Shown here in pieces: positions 35,376 through 44,625 of a stretch of 64,000 nt of DNA (its first letter is position 1; every line of letters begins with the position of its first letter). This DNA is from Anaerolineae bacterium (GTDB lineage Bacteria; Chloroflexota; Anaerolineae; Aggregatilineales; Aggregatilineaceae): assembly GCA_018432315.1 (NCBI GenBank), contig JAHDLB010000001.1, positions 248,001-312,000 on the forward strand, in the 5' to 3' direction. The position numbers were made by a program, and so were the translations under genes. Under the pieces are notes generated by a model. That model was not told the DNA's origin, made no database searches, and saw only the letters and a list, made by a program, of their open reading frames with translations.

Positions 35376-37190
35376 ATGCGCGCGTCAGACGAGGCGCTCG
35401 ACCCGGCGGACGGCGTCAAGCCGCTGGACTTTGGGCTGGAGGGCATCACCGGCAGCGTCGACCCCGCCGGGCGGCTGATCGCGCTCAACGCGGTGCACCC
35501 GCGGCACGGCTTCGTCACGCTGACCGCCGCCGTCCCGTTCCCGGAGGACCGGCGCTACGATCCGGCGGCGGTGCGCCATTACCGCGCCGGGCTGGCCGGG
35601 CTGGAAGGCTTCGGCCCTGCGCTGGCGGGAGCGGTCCGCGAGCGGGCGGCGGCGCTGGTGGGCGGGGCGCTGCCCCGCGTGCGGCTGGTCCTGGCCGATG
35701 GCTCGCGCGCCGAGATGATCGCCTGGGCGTCGGGCGGGGGCGCGTTCCAGCGCTGGACGCTCGAACGGGCGATCCCCTGGCGCGGGCGGCTGTCGCTCCA
35801 GCGCTGCGCCTACACCCAGCTCACCGAGGGCGGGCCGGTGCCGATGCCGTCCTGCGCGATCGTCGCCCGCTTCGCCGACGGCGTGCTCACGATCGAGAAT
35901 CCGGCGCTGCCGTGGGCGGTGGCGATCGCCGGGTTTCCGCCGGGCGAGCCGTGGGAGCGCCGCGCCGATGGCCCGCTCGACGTGGAGATCGGCGGGCGGG
36001 CGGGCACCACGACGCTGGTCTACGGCTTCGGGCCGGAGGCGGGCGCGGCCCGCGCGGCGGCGATGCGGCTGGCGAGCGATCCGGCGCTGGACCTGGAGCG
36101 CGCCGCCGCGGACTGGGAGCGCGTCCTGGCCGGCCTGCCGGACGATCGGCTCGTGCGGCGCGGGCTGGTCTACGGGCGGATGCTGGCCGTCCCGGTCGGC
36201 GAGGCGCGCTGCATCCTGACCGATCACATGCTGCTGCCGCTGTCGTGGAACCGCGACGCGTACTACGTTGCGCGCGCCCTGCTGCACCACGATCGCGGGC
36301 TGGCGGACCTCGTGCGGCGCCACCTGCTGTGGATGTTCGAGACAGCCGAGCGCCAGGATGGGCTGTGGGGCCGGTGTTACCTGGCGAGCGGCCAGATCAA
36401 GGACCGCGCCTTCCAGCTCGACCAGCAGCTTTTCCCGCTGTTGGAGCTGGCCGATTACGTCCAGGCGACGGGCGACCGCGCCACCTGGGACCGGCTGCGG
36501 CCCGCCGCGCTGGCCGCGCTCGACCGGCTGCTGGAACGCCGGGCGACGGGGTCGTGGCTCTTTCCCACCGACGAAACGCCCGCCGACGACCCCGTCGCGC
36601 TGCCGTACCATTTTTCGAGCCACGTCCTGATGTGGCACACCCTGCGCCAGCTCGCGCGCCTGACCGGGGATTCCGCGCATGCCGCAACCGCGGCTGCCGT
36701 CCGCGAGGCGGCGCTCGCGGCGTTCGCCGCTGACGGCGACGGCGCCCGGCTGTATGGCTACGCGGCGGACGGGGCGGGGCGCGTCCATTTCTACCACGAC
36801 GCCAACGACATCCCGCTGGTGCTCGCGCCGGTGTGGGGCTTCACGTCCGTCGACGATCCGCTGTGGCGCGCCACGGTCGCGTTCGCGTTCTCTCCGGCCA
36901 ATGAGGGTGGGTGCTATGACGGGCGGCTGGGCTCGGTTCACACGCGGGCGGCGTGGCCGCTGGGCGACGTGCAGGACCTGATCGCCGCGCGTCTGCTGCG
37001 CGACGCCGGGCGCGAGCGCCGTGCCTGGGACCGCCTGCGCCGCGCCGCGCAGTGGGACGGCGCGCTGCCCGAGGCCACGCGCGGCGACACGGGCGAGGTT
37101 GTCTCGCGGCACTGGTTCGCCTGGCCGAACGCGGCGCTGGCGTGTGTCGCGCTGGGCGTGTGGGGCGGCTCAGCCCGCCAGCACGGATAA
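35376..37190 (+). CDS. GH125-like (alpha/alpha)6-barrel glycosidase
   Basis: Protein of 604 residues, no signal peptide. The N-terminal 270 residues are beta-rich; residues 280-600 contain the (alpha/alpha)6 pattern: SWNRDAYYVARALL, FQLDQQLFPLLELADY, FYHDANDIPLVLAP, VHTRAAWPLGDVQ, LPEATRGD and SRHWFAWPNAALACVAL. The last four correspond, by hand comparison, to the MDDANvPSLLsLP, WPmsiimQAL, HESF and TRpWFaWANS segments of GH125 alpha-mannosidases. The Glu in LPEAT is the candidate catalytic base. It follows the ATPase by 2 nt, so it probably degrades the imported glycoside in the cytoplasm. Confidence 0.65.
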   Translation: MRASDEALDPADGVKPLDFGLEGITGSVDPAGRLIALNAVHPRHGFVTLTAAVPFPEDRRYDPAAVRHYRAGLAGLEGFGPALAGAVRERAAALVGGALPRVRLVLADGSRAEMIAWASGGGAFQRWTLERAIPWRGRLSLQRCAYTQLTEGGPVPMPSCAIVARFADGVLTIENPALPWAVAIAGFPPGEPWERRADGPLDVEIGGRAGTTTLVYGFGPEAGAARAAAMRLASDPALDLERAAADWERVLAGLPDDRLVRRGLVYGRMLAVPVGEARCILTDHMLLPLSWNRDAYYVARALLHHDRGLADLVRRHLLWMFETAERQDGLWGRCYLASGQIKDRAFQLDQQLFPLLELADYVQATGDRATWDRLRPAALAALDRLLERRATGSWLFPTDETPADDPVALPYHFSSHVLMWHTLRQLARLTGDSAHAATAAAVREAALAAFAADGDGARLYGYAADGAGRVHFYHDANDIPLVLAPVWGFTSVDDPLWRATVAFAFSPANEGGCYDGRLGSVHTRAAWPLGDVQDLIAARLLRDAGRERRAWDRLRRAAQWDGALPEATRGDTGEVVSRHWFAWPNAALACVALGVWGGSARQHG

Positions 37191-38429
37191 GCGGTCGAGC
37201 AGGCGATCGATCTCCTCGACCGTGTTGTAGTGCACCGGCCCCACGCGGACCATGCCATGCTCGCCGCGCCCCAGCCGCTCCATGATCTCCTGGGCGTAAT
37301 AGTTGCCGTGCCACACGTAAATGTGATTGTCGCCCAGGTATTCGGCGACCACGCGCGGCGTGTGCCCTTCGAGCGTGAAAGCCACGGTGGGCACGCGCTG
37401 GTCGACGCGCGCCGGGTCGGTGATCCCCGCCAGGGTGACGCCGGACAGCGCCTCCAACCCCGCGATCAGGTGGCGGGCCAGCGCGTGCTCGTGGCGTTTG
37501 ATCGCTTCCATCCCGCGCAGCAGCAGCGCCCGCCGCCCGACGCGGTCCGGGTAGAAGTCCGCGCCGAACTCGCTCCCGATCCAGGCGAAATAGTCGATCG
37601 CGGCGGCGACGGCATGGATCGTCTCGAAGCTGGGCGTGCCCGTCTCCCAGCGATAGGGGGGCCGGTCCTCCGCCGGGCGCACCTTGTAGGCGGGCAGATC
37701 GGCCAGCAGGTCGTAGCGGCCCCACAGGATGCCGATGTGCGGGCCGAAGAATTTGTAGGCCGAGCACAGCAGGAAGTCGCAGCCGATGGCCTGCACGTCG
37801 ATGGTGACGTGCGGCGCGCTCTGGACCGCGTCCACGACGACCACCGCCGAGGCTGCGTGCGCCATCGCCGCGATCTGCTCGACCGGGTTGATCGTCCCGA
37901 CGGCGTTCGAGGCGTGCACTGTGGCGACGATCCGCGTGCGGTCGGTCAGGGCGGCTTCGAGGCTGTCCATGTCCAGCGTGCAGTCCTCGGTGTGGATGTC
38001 CACCCAGCGCACGACCAGGTCGTGATCCTCGGCGATGCGCAGCCAGGGCATGACGTTGGCATCGTGATCCATGCGCGTCAGCACGATCTCGTCGCCGGGC
38101 GACAGCGTCTTGCCCAGCGCGCGGCTCAGCGCGAAGCTGAGCGTCGTCATGTTGGGGCCGAAGACGATCTCTTCCGGGCGCGCCGCGTGCAGAAAATCGG
38201 CGACGCGCTCGCGCGCCGCGCGGACCATCGCATCGGAGCGGCGGCTGGTGGCGAACGCGCCGCCGTGGTTGGCATTCATGGTCACGTAGTAGTCGGTCAC
38301 CGCGTCGATGACCTGTTGGGGAACCTGGGTCCCGGCGGGGTTGTCGAAGAACACGGGCAGGGTGCCATCTTCGGCGGGCCGGTTGAGCGCCGGGAAGTGC
38401 GAGCGGATGGCCTGGACATCGAGCGACAT
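37170..38429 (-). CDS. Class V aminotransferase / cysteine-desulfurase-like protein
   Basis: PLP enzyme of 419 residues. The start at 38429 follows a GAGAGG box and gives MSLDVQAIRSHFPAL. Landmarks are FDNPAGTQVP, VDAVQSAPH, and the PLP Lys in CSAYKFFGPHIGILWG. It fits the cysteine-desulfurase-like VC1184 subfamily (TIGR01976), whose reaction is not established; IscS-type active Cys is not evident. Its 3' end overlaps the convergent glycosidase gene by 21 bp. Confidence 0.82.
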   Translation of the reverse strand: MSLDVQAIRSHFPALNRPAEDGTLPVFFDNPAGTQVPQQVIDAVTDYYVTMNANHGGAFATSRRSDAMVRAARERVADFLHAARPEEIVFGPNMTTLSFALSRALGKTLSPGDEIVLTRMDHDANVMPWLRIAEDHDLVVRWVDIHTEDCTLDMDSLEAALTDRTRIVATVHASNAVGTINPVEQIAAMAHAASAVVVVDAVQSAPHVTIDVQAIGCDFLLCSAYKFFGPHIGILWGRYDLLADLPAYKVRPAEDRPPYRWETGTPSFETIHAVAAAIDYFAWIGSEFGADFYPDRVGRRALLLRGMEAIKRHEHALARHLIAGLEALSGVTLAGITDPARVDQRVPTVAFTLEGHTPRVVAEYLGDNHIYVWHGNYYAQEIMERLGRGEHGMVRVGPVHYNTVEEIDRLLDRLSVLAG

Positions 38430-38565
38430 GGCGGACCTCTCACGGATATGAGCCGGATACACGGTCTCTACTGTAGCCGACAACGGGCTATCTGGCGATC
38501 TTTTTGCGATAATCGATGCGAGTCGCGCATGCCGTTCCAACCTGCCACAGCGGACGATTTCTGAA

Positions 38566-38594
38566 TTGCATTCATCCGGTCCCACCTGTAGACT
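38566..38594 (+). promoter_or_regulatory. Promoter of the antiporter gene
   Basis: TTGCAT (38566-38571), 17 nt, TAGACT (38589-38594), located 71 nt upstream of the start codon. Confidence 0.5.
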
Positions 38595-38665
38595 GGGGAC
38601 AAGCCGCCGGGCCGCAGGCGGATCGCTGACCCGGCGCCACACTCCGCGCGAACTGGGAGCACTGT

Positions 38666-40132
38666 ATGTCGATCGAATATGCCCTCGTCGCGGCGTCATT
38701 TCTGCTGTTGGTGAGCATCGTTACCAGTAAAGTCTCCTCCCGGCTGGGGATTCCGGCCCTGCTGCTGTTCCTGGTGGTGGGCATGTTGGCCGGCTCCGAG
38801 GGGCTGGGCGGCATCTATTTCGACGATCCGCTGCTGGCGCAGTTTCTGGGGGTGGCGTCCCTGGCATTCATCCTGTTTTCGGGCGGGCTGGATACCCAGA
38901 TCGACGACATACGCCCGGTGCTGCGCCAGGGGATCGCGCTCGCCACCATCGGCGTGTTTCTGACGGCGACGCTGGTGGCGGTCGTCGCCTATACGGCCCT
39001 GGATTTTTCGCTCGAAGAGAGCCTGCTGTTCGGCGCGATCATCTCGTCGACCGATGCGGCGGCGGTTTTCGCCGTGCTCCGTGGGAAAAACGTCGGGCTC
39101 AAGGGCCGGCTCAAGCCGCTGCTGGAGCTTGAATCGGGCAGCAACGACCCGATGGCGATCTTCCTCACGGTGGGCATGATCACGCTGATCGAGCACGCGG
39201 ACAGGCCGGTGCTCAGCCTCGTGCCGATGTTCGTCCAGCAGATGGCGCTGGGCGCGCTGTTCGGCGTCCTGATCGGGCACGGGATCACGGGCCTGATCAA
39301 CCGGCTGCGCCTGGAATACGACGGCCTGTACTCGGTGGTGACCATCGCCGCCGTCATGCTGGCCTATGGCGCGACGACCGTGCTGGGTGGCAACGGCTTC
39401 CTGGCCGTGTACCTCGCCGGGGTGGTCAGCGGCAACCGGACGTTCATCCACAAGCGCAGCCTCAAAAACTTCCACGAGGGCCTCGCCTGGCTGATGCAGA
39501 TCGTCATGTTCCTGACGCTGGGCCTGCTCGTCTTTCCGTCGGAGCTCGTCCCGGTGATCCCCGAGGGCCTGCTGGTGTCGATCTTCCTGATGGTGATCGC
39601 CCGCCCGCTGGCCGTGTTCGTCACGCTGGCCCGCACGCGCCTGAGCTGGCAGCAGAAGACGTTCATCGCGTGGGTCGGGCTGAGGGGCGCCGCGCCGATC
39701 ATCCTGGCGACGTTCCCGCTGGTGGCCGGGCTGGCGCGGGCCGACGCCATCTTCAACCTCGTGTTCTTCATCGTGCTCACGTCCGTGCTGGTGCAGGGGA
39801 CGTCGCTAACGCCGGTGGCCCGCTGGCTGGGCGTCGACACGCCGGCGCCTCCCAGGCGCGCCTATCCGATCGAGTTGATTCCCGGCGCCGGGGTCAAGAA
39901 CGATCTCGTCGAGATCGTGATCCCCGACCACTCGCCGGTGGCCGGGCTGCGCCTGGTGGACATCCAGCTCCCGCACGATACGCTCGTGGTGCTCATCGGG
40001 CGCGATGATGACCTGGTGATCCCGTCCGGCGCAACGGCGCTCGAAGCGGGCGACACGGTGCTGGTGCTGGCCGAGAAGGACAGCCTGCCCCAGGTGCGGG
40101 CCACGCTCTGCGGCGTGGATGCCGCCGCCTGA
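38666..40132 (+). CDS. Potassium/proton antiporter, CvrA (NhaP2) type
   Basis: CPA-family membrane exchanger of 488 residues. About 12 helices (residues 3-395) include FSGGLDTQ, ISSTDAAAVFAVLRG and LESGSNDPMAI, the ion-binding Asp region of the family. Residues 408-488 form an RCK_C domain expected to sense a nucleotide or ion. Likely exports K+ in exchange for H+. Single-gene unit with its own promoter and GGGAG box. Confidence 0.85.
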   Translation: MSIEYALVAASFLLLVSIVTSKVSSRLGIPALLLFLVVGMLAGSEGLGGIYFDDPLLAQFLGVASLAFILFSGGLDTQIDDIRPVLRQGIALATIGVFLTATLVAVVAYTALDFSLEESLLFGAIISSTDAAAVFAVLRGKNVGLKGRLKPLLELESGSNDPMAIFLTVGMITLIEHADRPVLSLVPMFVQQMALGALFGVLIGHGITGLINRLRLEYDGLYSVVTIAAVMLAYGATTVLGGNGFLAVYLAGVVSGNRTFIHKRSLKNFHEGLAWLMQIVMFLTLGLLVFPSELVPVIPEGLLVSIFLMVIARPLAVFVTLARTRLSWQQKTFIAWVGLRGAAPIILATFPLVAGLARADAIFNLVFFIVLTSVLVQGTSLTPVARWLGVDTPAPPRRAYPIELIPGAGVKNDLVEIVIPDHSPVAGLRLVDIQLPHDTLVVLIGRDDDLVIPSGATALEAGDTVLVLAEKDSLPQVRATLCGVDAAA

Positions 40133-40138
40133 TCGCCG

Positions 40139-41059
40139 CTAGCGGCCTTTCATGCGCGGGTCGAGCACGTCGCGCAGGCCGTCACCCAGGAAGTTGAACC
40201 CCATCACCGACAGCATGATCGCCAGCCCGGGGAAGATGCCCATCCAGGTCGACTGGTTGAAGAAGTCCCGGCTGTCGGAGAGCATCCGCCCCCAGCTCGG
40301 ATCGGGCGGCTGCGTGCCCAGCCCGAAGAAGCTGAGCGCGGCCTCGGCCAGGATGGCGAACGACAGGCTGAGCGACACCTCGACGATGATCGGCGGCAGG
40401 ATGTTGGGCAGAATGTGCCGGGTCAGGATGTGCGCGTCCGAAGCCCCCAGCGAGCGCGCGGCCTCGACGTAATCCTCGTTCTTGACCGACAGCACCTCGC
40501 CGCGCGCGATGCGGGCGAAGATCGGGATGTAGACGATCCCGATCGCGATCATTGCGTTGGACACGCCCCGGCCCAGGATCGCCATGATCGCGATGGCGAG
40601 CAGGATGGTCGGGAACGACAGCAGGATATCCATCGTCCGCATGATGGCCTCGTCGACCAGGCGGCGGCTGTAGCCCGCGATCATGCCCAGCGTGGTGCCG
40701 ATCGACGCGGCGATGCTGACCGCGATCGCGCCGACCATCAACGAGATGCGCGCCCCGTACATGATCCGGCTGAGTGTGTCGCGTCCGAAGTCGTCGGTGC
40801 CCAGCGGGAACTCGCGGCTGGGGGCCGCGAACGCGTCCATGAAGTGCATCTGGTTGGGATCGTGGGGCGCCAGCGACGGTCCGAAGATGGCGACGACGAT
40901 CAAGGCTCCCGTGATCAGCGCGCCGAGCATCCCGACACGGTGGCCCGCGAAGCGCCGCGCGGCGAGCCGCCACAGTCCCGGCGATGGGGGAATGGCCTGT
41001 CCTGCCGGGCGCAGGCTGGCGGATGGTTGAGGATCGGCGGTGCGGTCGTGGGCGGTCAT
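40139..41059 (-). CDS. Peptide-type ABC permease, DppC type
   Basis: Inner-membrane permease of 306 residues. It has the soluble N-terminal stretch, FPLGTDDFGRDTLSRIMYGARISL and the loop DYVEAARSLGASDAHILTRHILPN typical of DppC. Overlaps the DppB-type gene by 4 bp. Last gene of the second peptide-type importer; its stop faces the antiporter stop across 6 nt. Confidence 0.87.
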   Translation of the reverse strand: MTAHDRTADPQPSASLRPAGQAIPPSPGLWRLAARRFAGHRVGMLGALITGALIVVAIFGPSLAPHDPNQMHFMDAFAAPSREFPLGTDDFGRDTLSRIMYGARISLMVGAIAVSIAASIGTTLGMIAGYSRRLVDEAIMRTMDILLSFPTILLAIAIMAILGRGVSNAMIAIGIVYIPIFARIARGEVLSVKNEDYVEAARSLGASDAHILTRHILPNILPPIIVEVSLSLSFAILAEAALSFFGLGTQPPDPSWGRMLSDSRDFFNQSTWMGIFPGLAIMLSVMGFNFLGDGLRDVLDPRMKGR

Positions 41060-42006
41060 CGGGCGCTCCCAATGCGCGGATCGAGCAGGAAGTAGATCAG
41101 GTCCACCGCCAGGTTGACCGCCGTCACCATGATCGCCATCACGAAGACGGTGGCCTGCACGAGCGGGTAGTCGCGGTCGAGCACGGCGTCGAGCGTCAGG
41201 CGGCCCAGCCCCGGCAGCGAGAACACGATCTCGATGACGACGACCGCGCTCAGCAAGGCGGTGACCTGCAGGCCCAGGATCGTCACGATCGTGATCAGGC
41301 TGTTGCGCAACCCGTGGCGCAGCACGACGGTTCTCTCGCGCAGGCCCTTGGCACGGGCGGTGGTGATGAAGTTCTCGCGCATCGTTTCGAGCATGGCGCT
41401 GCGGATGAACCGCGTCTGGATCGACGCGCTGATGAAGCCTGCCGTCAGGGCCGGCAGGATCATGTGCTCGAGCCAGTCTTTGAAGTCCTCCGAGATCGCC
41501 GTGTAGCCGCTGGGCGGCAGCCAATCCAGCCGCGTGGAGAAGAGCAGGATCAGCAGGATCGCCATCCAGAAGTCGGGCACGGCGATGCCAAGCTGGCTGA
41601 TGATCGAGGCGGCGGTGTCCACCGCCGAGCCCGGCTTGAGCGCGGAGATGATGCCCAGCGGGAAGGCGATGATCATGCCGATCACGATCGCCAGCCCGGC
41701 GAGCTGGAGCGTGGTGGGCAGGCGCTGCACGATCTGCGGCGTGATGTCCTGGCCGGTGATCAGGCTGCTGCCGAAGTCGCCCCGGACGGCGCCCGCCACC
41801 CACGACAGGTACTGTTCGGGCACCGGGCGGTTGAGGCCCAGGCGCTCGCGGCGCGCGGCGACGTTCTCCTCGGTGGCCTGCAGGCCCAGCGACACGCGGG
41901 CCGGGTCGCCCGGCACGAGCTGGATGATCAGGAAGACGGCGATCGTCACACCCAGGACGACGAACACCGACAGGACGAGTCGCTGCACGATGAATTGTGT
42001 GTTCAT
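41056..42006 (-). CDS. Peptide-type ABC permease, DppB type
   Basis: Inner-membrane permease of 316 residues with VQRLVLSVFVVLGVTIAVFLI, VPGDPARVSLG, ERLGLNRPVPEQYLSWV and ENFITTARAKGLRERTVVLRHGLRN. Coupled to the DppC-type gene by overlap and preceded by the binding-protein gene. No ATPase genes accompany this set. Confidence 0.87.
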   Translation of the reverse strand: MNTQFIVQRLVLSVFVVLGVTIAVFLIIQLVPGDPARVSLGLQATEENVAARRERLGLNRPVPEQYLSWVAGAVRGDFGSSLITGQDITPQIVQRLPTTLQLAGLAIVIGMIIAFPLGIISALKPGSAVDTAASIISQLGIAVPDFWMAILLILLFSTRLDWLPPSGYTAISEDFKDWLEHMILPALTAGFISASIQTRFIRSAMLETMRENFITTARAKGLRERTVVLRHGLRNSLITIVTILGLQVTALLSAVVVIEIVFSLPGLGRLTLDAVLDRDYPLVQATVFVMAIMVTAVNLAVDLIYFLLDPRIGSAR

Positions 42007-42044
42007 GCCGGGTCACTTCCGGTGGCGGCGGCGGATAGGGCGAT

Positions 42045-42073
42045 CCGGGGGACGAGCGCGGCCCATCCCCCGG
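42045..42073 (-). other. Intercistronic hairpin after second peptide-binding protein
   Basis: CCGGGGGA (42045-42052) pairs perfectly with TCCCCCGG (42066-42073) between binding protein and DppB-type permease; no T-tract. Confidence 0.5.
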
Positions 42074-42097
42074 TGAGATGCGCGTGCCGGGCTGGCC

Positions 42098-43615
42098 TTA
42101 CTGCTCCAGCCAGACCGTCCAGAAATTGTTAGCCGAATCGGGCCGGGTGCCGAATCCGTGGACGTGGGGCGCGTAGGCTTTCACCTCTTGCTTGACGTAC
42201 ATGAAGATGTACGGCGCCTCGTCGACCAGGATCTGGTTGGCCTGTTCGTAGACGGCATAGCGCTCGTCGAAGTCGTCGATCGTGCGGCCTTCGTCGACCA
42301 GCGCGTCGAACTCCGGATTGCTGAAGCCGGTGAAGTTGAACGAGTTGCCGGTGCGGTGCTGGAGATAGAAGTAGTCTTCGACGTCCGTCAGGCCGAGCCA
42401 GCTCAACATGAACGCGTCGAACTCGCCCGCGCCCTGGCGCTCCAGCCACTCGCTGAACTCGATGTTCTCGATCTCGACCTCGATGCCGACCTCAGCGAGC
42501 TGCTGCTGCACCACCTGGGCGCCGCGCAGCGTTTCGTCGAAGCCGATGGCCGTCATCATCTGCATGGTGAACCCGTCGCCAACGCCCGCTTCTTCGAGCA
42601 GCTCGCGGGCTTTGTCCAGGTCGCGATCATACGGCGCGTAGGGGAAATACCAGGGCGTGCCGGAGCCGGTGGGGCCGTGCGTCGGCTCGCACAGGCCGAA
42701 GAACGCGAACTGGCAGATCACCTCGCGGTCGATGGCGTAGGCGATGGCCTGCCGCACGCGCACGTCGTCGAACGGCTCGCGGTTCAGGTTCAGGCCGAAG
42801 TAGTCATAGGCCAGCCGCGGGGCCGTATCGACGATCACGTCTTCGTCGGCCTGCAGCGTTTCCAGGTTCTGCGGGCTGATGGTGAAGATCCAGTCGACCT
42901 CGCCGCCCTGCAGCGCCAGGTCGCGCGCGGTGTCATCCGTGATGGGGATGATCTCGACCGCGTCCAGGTAGGGCAGCCCCTCCTGCCAGTAGTCGTCGCG
43001 GGCTTCCAGCAGCAGGCGGGTCGTGCCCTCGACCTCGGCGATCACGAACGGGCCGGTGCCGATCGGGACGTTCACCGTGCCGTCCTCTTCCACGCTCTCG
43101 GACGCCATGACCGCGGTCGACTTGTTGGCGGCCAGCGAGCTGGGCAGGTTGGCGATCGGGGTGGCGGTGGTGATGGCGACGGTCGTATCGTCCACGACCT
43201 CGATCGCCGTGTCCGCGCCGCCGATGCGCCACGCGTTACCGGAGCCGATCGCCGGGTCGATCAGGCGCTCGAAGGACCATTTCACGTCCTCGGCGGTCAT
43301 CTCGCGCCCGTTGCTGAAGGTCACGCCCTCGCGCAGGGCGAAGGTCCACGTCAGGCCGTCCTCGGACCGTTCCCAGGATTCGGCCAGCCACGGGACCAGG
43401 TTCATCTCGTCGTCGAAGAAGGTGAGCGTTTCCAGGACGTTGTTCAACACCTGGAAGCTGGCTTCGGAGCTGGCGAAATGCGGGTCGAGGCTCTCCCAAC
43501 GGGCTTGCCACGCGGCGCGCAGAGTGCCGCCCGCCTGGGGTTCGGCGTCTTGCGCGATGGCGGTGCCAGTCAGCACCAGGGCGATCAGGACGAAGGAAAT
43601 GACGAGTTTTTTCAT
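42098..43615 (-). CDS. Peptide-type ABC transporter substrate-binding protein (family 5)
   Basis: Secreted binding protein of 505 residues. Signal peptide MKKLVISFVLIALVLTGTAIAQ is clear. Landmarks: LVPWLAESWERSEDGLTWTF, EMTAEDVKWSFERL, PIGTGPFVIAE, LNREPFDDVRVRQAIAYAID. Belongs to the DppA/OppA family. It is preceded on the same strand by an IclR-family regulator and followed by both permeases. The ligand is unknown. Confidence 0.88.
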   Translation of the reverse strand: MKKLVISFVLIALVLTGTAIAQDAEPQAGGTLRAAWQARWESLDPHFASSEASFQVLNNVLETLTFFDDEMNLVPWLAESWERSEDGLTWTFALREGVTFSNGREMTAEDVKWSFERLIDPAIGSGNAWRIGGADTAIEVVDDTTVAITTATPIANLPSSLAANKSTAVMASESVEEDGTVNVPIGTGPFVIAEVEGTTRLLLEARDDYWQEGLPYLDAVEIIPITDDTARDLALQGGEVDWIFTISPQNLETLQADEDVIVDTAPRLAYDYFGLNLNREPFDDVRVRQAIAYAIDREVICQFAFFGLCEPTHGPTGSGTPWYFPYAPYDRDLDKARELLEEAGVGDGFTMQMMTAIGFDETLRGAQVVQQQLAEVGIEVEIENIEFSEWLERQGAGEFDAFMLSWLGLTDVEDYFYLQHRTGNSFNFTGFSNPEFDALVDEGRTIDDFDERYAVYEQANQILVDEAPYIFMYVKQEVKAYAPHVHGFGTRPDSANNFWTVWLEQ

Positions 43616-43695
43616 GCGGTTGCCTCCTTGTGGTTCGGATTTCGACAGGCAGCGGCGCGGGGCCAGGGATGGCCCAGGGCGCGCTGCCGGCCAAC

Positions 43696-44463
43696 TTAGC
43701 TCAACTGCTGGTTGATCACGCCTGCTTCTTCTCGCAGCAGTTCGAGAAAGCGCAGGACGGTCGCATCGGTCATGCGGGACAGCGGGGCTTCGATGCTCAG
43801 GGCGGCGACGATCTCGTTGTGGCGGTTGACGAGCGGCACGGCCACCGCCCGCGCGCCCACGTCGATCTCGCCATCCGATACGCAATACCCGGTTTGCCGG
43901 ACGGTCTCGATCTCCGCCTTCAGGGCGTCCAGATCGGTGGTCGTGGTGTCCGTGAACCGGCGCAGCGGCAGTTCCAGGTAGGACGGCCATTCCTCGAAGG
44001 GGATGCCCGCCAGCAGGATTTTCGACGAGGCCCCGGCGTGCAGCGGCTGGATGCGCCCGCGCTCGATGGTGACGCGCAGGGCGGGGCGCCCCTCGATGCT
44101 CTCGATGCATACCACCTGGCGGTTGTACAGGCGCATCAGCGAGATCGACTCGCCGGCGACCTCGGCCAGGCGTTTCATGCTGGGCAGCGCCACCAGCCGG
44201 ATCTCGCGGTTGCTGGCGAGCGCCTTGCGGCCCAGGTCGATGAACTTCAGCCCCAGGCAGTAGTGCGCCGCCCCGGCTTTTTCGAGCAGGCCCTTGTCGA
44301 CGAGAATCCGGATGTAACGGTAGATGGTGCTCTTGGGGATGTGGAGCTGGTGGCTGATCTCGTCCGCGGACAGCCGCATGTCCTGCCCGTCGAACAGTAG
44401 CAGAACGTCCAGGACCTTGTGAACGGCTGAGTTGGAGGGTGCCGGGTCGCTCATAATTCTCAT
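43696..44463 (-). CDS. IclR-family transcriptional regulator
   Basis: Regulator of 255 residues: winged helix at about 12-70 (ISHQLHIPKSTIYRYIRILVDKGLLEK) and IclR effector domain at about 85-250 (LRVTIERGRIQPLHAGASSKILLA). ATG at 44463 or 44454 are both possible, with no convincing ribosome site for either. A palindrome overlaps its transcription start, so autoregulation is likely. It is next to the second peptide-type importer and probably controls it. Confidence 0.87.
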   Translation of the reverse strand: MRIMSDPAPSNSAVHKVLDVLLLFDGQDMRLSADEISHQLHIPKSTIYRYIRILVDKGLLEKAGAAHYCLGLKFIDLGRKALASNREIRLVALPSMKRLAEVAGESISLMRLYNRQVVCIESIEGRPALRVTIERGRIQPLHAGASSKILLAGIPFEEWPSYLELPLRRFTDTTTTDLDALKAEIETVRQTGYCVSDGEIDVGARAVAVPLVNRHNEIVAALSIEAPLSRMTDATVLRFLELLREEAGVINQQLS

Positions 44464-44478
44464 TCACTGATAGAAAAG

Positions 44479-44522
44479 TCTTATTTGATAAGAATTATAC
44501 CACCGGCTAACAGATCCGCAAA
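44479..44522 (-). promoter_or_regulatory. IclR promoter with overlapping palindrome
   Basis: On the minus strand TTTGCG (44517-44522), 17 nt, and a consensus TATAAT (44494-44499) are followed directly by the 6-3-6 inverted repeat TCTTAT-TTG-ATAAGA (44479-44493), which would cover the start of transcription. Confidence 0.6.
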
Positions 44523-44625
44523 CCGGGCCGCGTGAAGGGGCCGGCGGAATCGAAAACGGCAGCCGCGCGTGCCGGGCTGCCGTTGCGATCTAGTCCAGGG
44601 GTAAATCGGGGAACGGACGGTCTCT

